Below, piece after piece: positions 5,405 to 7,499 of a DNA stretch of 7,499 nucleotides (the first letter of the stretch is position 1; each line of letters opens with the position of its first letter). The notes below the pieces were generated by a model. The model was given only the letters and a program-made list of their open reading frames with translations, had not been told where the DNA came from and ran no database searches. Where the stretch lies: assembly GCA_022571535.1 (NCBI GenBank), contig JACZXR010000103.1, positions 1-7,499 of the forward strand. The letters are read 5' to 3'. This DNA comes from Deltaproteobacteria bacterium (GTDB taxonomy: Bacteria; Desulfobacterota; Binatia; UBA9968; CAXXLF01). Position numbers and translations under genes: made by a program.

Positions 5405-5985
5405 CTCAACCTAGGCAGGGATGGGGCCCGCTCTTGGAACCAAACCAATCCTCTATACACGTACTGCAGGCCGGAGATGATCGTCGTTACAGCACTCAAA
5501 AGGAAAAAGTAGAACGGGAGCGGGGAAGGAATCATATTGGGATCATACAGAGAAACCAGGACAATAGTAATCGTCAGCAGTAGTAGAAAGGTATTTATCT
5601 TTCCCAGGGTGCTGGGCTGAATCTCCATACGTTCCTCGACAACGAAATAGATCGCGCCATATCCCAGCGTGACTATCACATCGCGGCTCAGGACCAGGAT
5701 GGTCAACCAGGCGGGCACGCCATCGATGAGGGTCAGCACCACAAGGGAACTAATAATCAGGAGCTTGTCTGCTAAAGGGTCAAGATAGGCACCTAAGCGG
5801 GTCCGCTGATTGGTAAATCGGGCCACGGGTCCATCCAGTGCATCGGTGATACCACCAATCAGAAAGACCAGCAGGGCATAGCCGTATAACCGAGAAAATA
5901 AGAGGACCAAGAAGAAAGGGATCGTTGCGATGCGGATAAAGGTAAGATAGTTGGGAAGATTAAGCATGGTAGTGGCTTTCTTCAT
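5401..5985 (-). CDS. CDP-alcohol phosphatidyltransferase (PgsA-like or cardiolipin-synthase-like)
   Basis: Integral membrane enzyme of phospholipid synthesis that transfers a phosphatidyl group from CDP-diacylglycerol to an alcohol acceptor. The 194-residue product is hydrophobic with several predicted membrane helices (about 13-30, 35-47, 76-90, 92-115, 131-147, 156-175). The family motif DGxxARx8GxxxDxxxD is complete: Asp48, Asp51, Gly52, Arg56, Gly65, Asp69, Asp73. The start NLPNYLTFIRIATIP resembles PgsA (phosphatidylglycerophosphate synthase), the default name. However, SRDVIVTLG (100-108) and GKINT (128-132) stand where PgsA usually has an REFxxxxLR-like motif and GKxKT, and resemble CRLS1-type cardiolipin synthase. 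The acceptor is therefore unsettled and no symbol is given. The start overlaps the hflX stop (ATGA) and has GAGGT 6 nt upstream; Met7 is an alternative. Confidence 0.93.
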   Translation of the reverse strand: MKKATTMLNLPNYLTFIRIATIPFFLVLLFSRLYGYALLVFLIGGITDALDGPVARFTNQRTRLGAYLDPLADKLLIISSLVVLTLIDGVPAWLTILVLSRDVIVTLGYGAIYFVVEERMEIQPSTLGKINTFLLLLTITIVLVSLYDPNMIPSPLPFYFFLLSAVTTIISGLQYVYRGLVWFQERAPSLPRLS

Positions 5986-7283
5986 CCTGGTACCTCAAGG
6001 CTATTCTCTCCTAACCACTTTCTCATTTGGCCTGCAAGCTTTGGGGTAAGGAGCGCAGTTACATGGGTCCTATCTTGTTCATACCTCTCCTCCAATATTC
6101 GCCCGCGTTGACGCAAAAGCGAGAGGAGAGATCCCTGGGAAGGGGAAAAACAGAGCTCGGTCCGTTCCTTGCCCTGGTCCAGAATCCTTCCGACGGTATC
6201 AAGAAGTTGATCGATCCCTTTGCCGGTTCGCGCAGAAATGGGACACATGCCGTAAGCTCTGTTGTAGCCGAGCCTCTGAGGCGGCGCCTCGGAAACGGCA
6301 TCGATCTTGTTGGGCACAATGAGCTGGGGGATCTGCCCCGCCCCAAGATCCTTTAGGACAGCCTCCACTGCCTGGACCTGCTCTTCGTAGAAGGGACTGG
6401 TCATGTCCACCAGGTGGAGCTGTAGATCCGCCCTTCTCACCTCTTCTAGCGTGCTCTTGAAGGCCTCGATGAGGGAATGCGGAATTTTATTGATAAACCC
6501 GACCGTGTCGACCACCATCACCTTGTCCCCGTTAGGGAGTCGGAGGCACCGGGTGGTGGGGTCTAGGGTGGCAAATAGTTTGTCCTCCACCATCACCCCG
6601 GCACGGGTAAGGGCATTCATCAGCGTTGATTTTCCCGAGTTGGTATACCCGATCAAGGCAACGGTGGCATAGGGAACTTCCAAACGTTCTTGACGCTGTA
6701 TGTCACGGGTCCTTTCAACTGTTCTGAGGCGGCGTCTCAATGTCCCAATCCGTTCCCGCACGCTTCTTCGGTCCACTTCCAGCTGGGTTTCACCCGGACC
6801 ACGGGTTCCAATCCCTCCGCCAAGTCGCGAGAGATGACCCCAGCGGCGGGTTAAGCGGGGGAGAAGGTATTCGAGTTGAGCCAACTCAACTTGTAGCTTG
6901 CCTTCATTGCTTCTTGCCCTCTGGGCAAAGATGTCGAGGATCAATTGACTGCGATCGATGACCCGGACCTCAAAGGCCAATTCGAGATTACGCTGTTGGG
7001 CCGGGCTTAGATTCTCATCGAAGATGATCAGATGTGGCCTCATCTCATGAATAGATTCTTGGATCTCCTCTATCTTCCCCTGCCCGATCAGGGTTGCCGG
7101 GCTTATCCTTTTTAGGTGTTGGCTGAACCTTCCCACCACTTGGGCTCCGGCGCTTGTGGCCAGCTTTTCCAACTCATCCGCCCCGTCTTCCAAGGGAATT
7201 TGATGGGCAGATAAAGGCAGATCTACTCGTACGAGAATAACCCGTTCTTTTGTTTCGAAAGGAGTTGTGGAGACTTGCTTCAA
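5982..7283 (-). CDS. hflX: Ribosome-associated GTPase HflX
   Basis: HflX binds and splits stalled 70S or 50S ribosomes and acts in heat and stress recovery; it works in the cytoplasm. From TTG 7283 the product is 433 residues, close to Escherichia coli HflX (426). The N-terminal domain shows VILVRVDL (15-22), LIGQGKIEEI (65-74) and LSPAQQRNLE (92-101). The hallmark glycine-rich segment GGGIGTRGPGETQLEVDRR is at 155-173. The GTPase domain has G1 GYTNSGKS (212-219), switch I FATLDPTTR (237-245), G3 DTVGF (259-263), G4 NKID (325-328) and G5 SAR (350-352). A small C-terminal domain follows. The frame stays open to ATG 7460, but that extension overlaps the dnaE tail and is unlike HflX, so it is excluded. 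TTG 7283 lies 4 nt after the dnaE stop and lacks a clear Shine-Dalgarno, suggesting coupled reinitiation. Confidence 0.95.
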   Translation of the reverse strand: MKQVSTTPFETKERVILVRVDLPLSAHQIPLEDGADELEKLATSAGAQVVGRFSQHLKRISPATLIGQGKIEEIQESIHEMRPHLIIFDENLSPAQQRNLELAFEVRVIDRSQLILDIFAQRARSNEGKLQVELAQLEYLLPRLTRRWGHLSRLGGGIGTRGPGETQLEVDRRSVRERIGTLRRRLRTVERTRDIQRQERLEVPYATVALIGYTNSGKSTLMNALTRAGVMVEDKLFATLDPTTRCLRLPNGDKVMVVDTVGFINKIPHSLIEAFKSTLEEVRRADLQLHLVDMTSPFYEEQVQAVEAVLKDLGAGQIPQLIVPNKIDAVSEAPPQRLGYNRAYGMCPISARTGKGIDQLLDTVGRILDQGKERTELCFSPSQGSLLSLLRQRGRILEERYEQDRTHVTALLTPKLAGQMRKWLGENSLEVPG

Positions 7284-7287
7284 GGCT

Positions 7288-7499
7288 CTAAAGGCTGGAT
7301 CTGATACGCCTGCCGAAGGATCGGTCCAGCATCTCCAGGAGTTCCGGACTGGGATTAATCTTGAATTGATGTGGTAGCTCAATAATCGTTTCGCTCTTGT
7401 CGGCGTTAAGGAGATGGAGCAGAACCATGCTGGCTCCACGGTACTGAAGGAGGATGTCATGTAAACGGTTTAATTCCTGAGTGGTTACCTCTTGGGTGG
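7288..7499 (-). CDS. dnaE: DNA polymerase III alpha subunit, C-terminal tail (enters from outside the window)
   Basis: The last 69 codons of a minus-strand gene, ending at TAG 7288-7290. The sequence (RLHDILLQYRGASMVLLHLL, then DKSETIIELP, KINPSPELLEML and a closing DRSFG) matches the end of DnaE, the catalytic subunit of the replicative polymerase. This part is the OB-fold and tail region that contacts other replisome subunits. I recognise it by similarity to remembered deltaproteobacterial DnaE tails, which also carry a KSET-type strand and a NPS.EL turn. Only the tail is visible, so the assignment is good but not certain. It precedes hflX by 4 nt. Confidence 0.8.
   Translation of the reverse strand, partial: TQEVTTQELNRLHDILLQYRGASMVLLHLLNADKSETIIELPHQFKINPSPELLEMLDRSFGRRIRSSL

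Noticed and set aside
7284..7460. N-terminal extension of HflX from ATG 7460
   Set aside because: These bases encode the DnaE C-terminus in another frame, and the extension does not resemble HflX.

Overview
The window is a compact, almost entirely minus-strand block of core information-processing genes. In the direction of transcription (right to left) the order is: the C-terminal tail of dnaE (DNA polymerase III alpha), hflX, a CDP-alcohol phosphatidyltransferase gene, tRNA-Val(GAC), thrS, infC, rpmI, rplT, pheS and the first third of pheT. No gene on the plus strand is supported. I saw no mobile element, CRISPR array or phage-like gene.

The order thrS-infC-rpmI-rplT-pheS-pheT is the classic bacterial translation cluster, and a tRNA-Val placed just before it fits deltaproteobacterial-type genomes as I recall them. 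The protein sequences are clearly bacterial, with no organism-specific hallmark. My best inference is an uncultured or poorly known bacterium of the Desulfobacterota/Nitrospirota/NC10 grade, but the phylum cannot be fixed from this window.

Right part (about 5400-7499): dnaE, hflX and the phosphatidyltransferase gene are tightly packed. There is a 4-nt gap between dnaE and hflX and an ATGA overlap between hflX and the next gene, which suggests one transcript. Middle (5243-5400): a promoter-like sequence at the end of the phosphatidyltransferase gene precedes tRNA-Val. Left part (1-5152): threonyl-tRNA synthetase, initiation factor 3, ribosomal proteins bL35 and bL20, and both subunits of phenylalanyl-tRNA synthetase follow with short spacers. 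They probably form one operon or a set of overlapping transcripts supplying translation.

Two starts need correction relative to a naive longest-ORF reading. infC very probably begins at a non-canonical AUA codon (3162-3164) behind a near-perfect Shine-Dalgarno sequence. hflX probably begins at TTG 7283, because the longer frame overlaps the dnaE tail. The least explained material is a degenerate 7-bp-period repeat (consensus about NGCTGAN, partly inverted and hairpin-forming) in three separate spacers of the cluster. Other points worth checking are the cardiolipin-synthase-like features of the phosphatidyltransferase, a DnaJ-like double Cys motif in PheS, and the 138-nt pheS-pheT spacer. I did not find a wholly new multi-gene system here.
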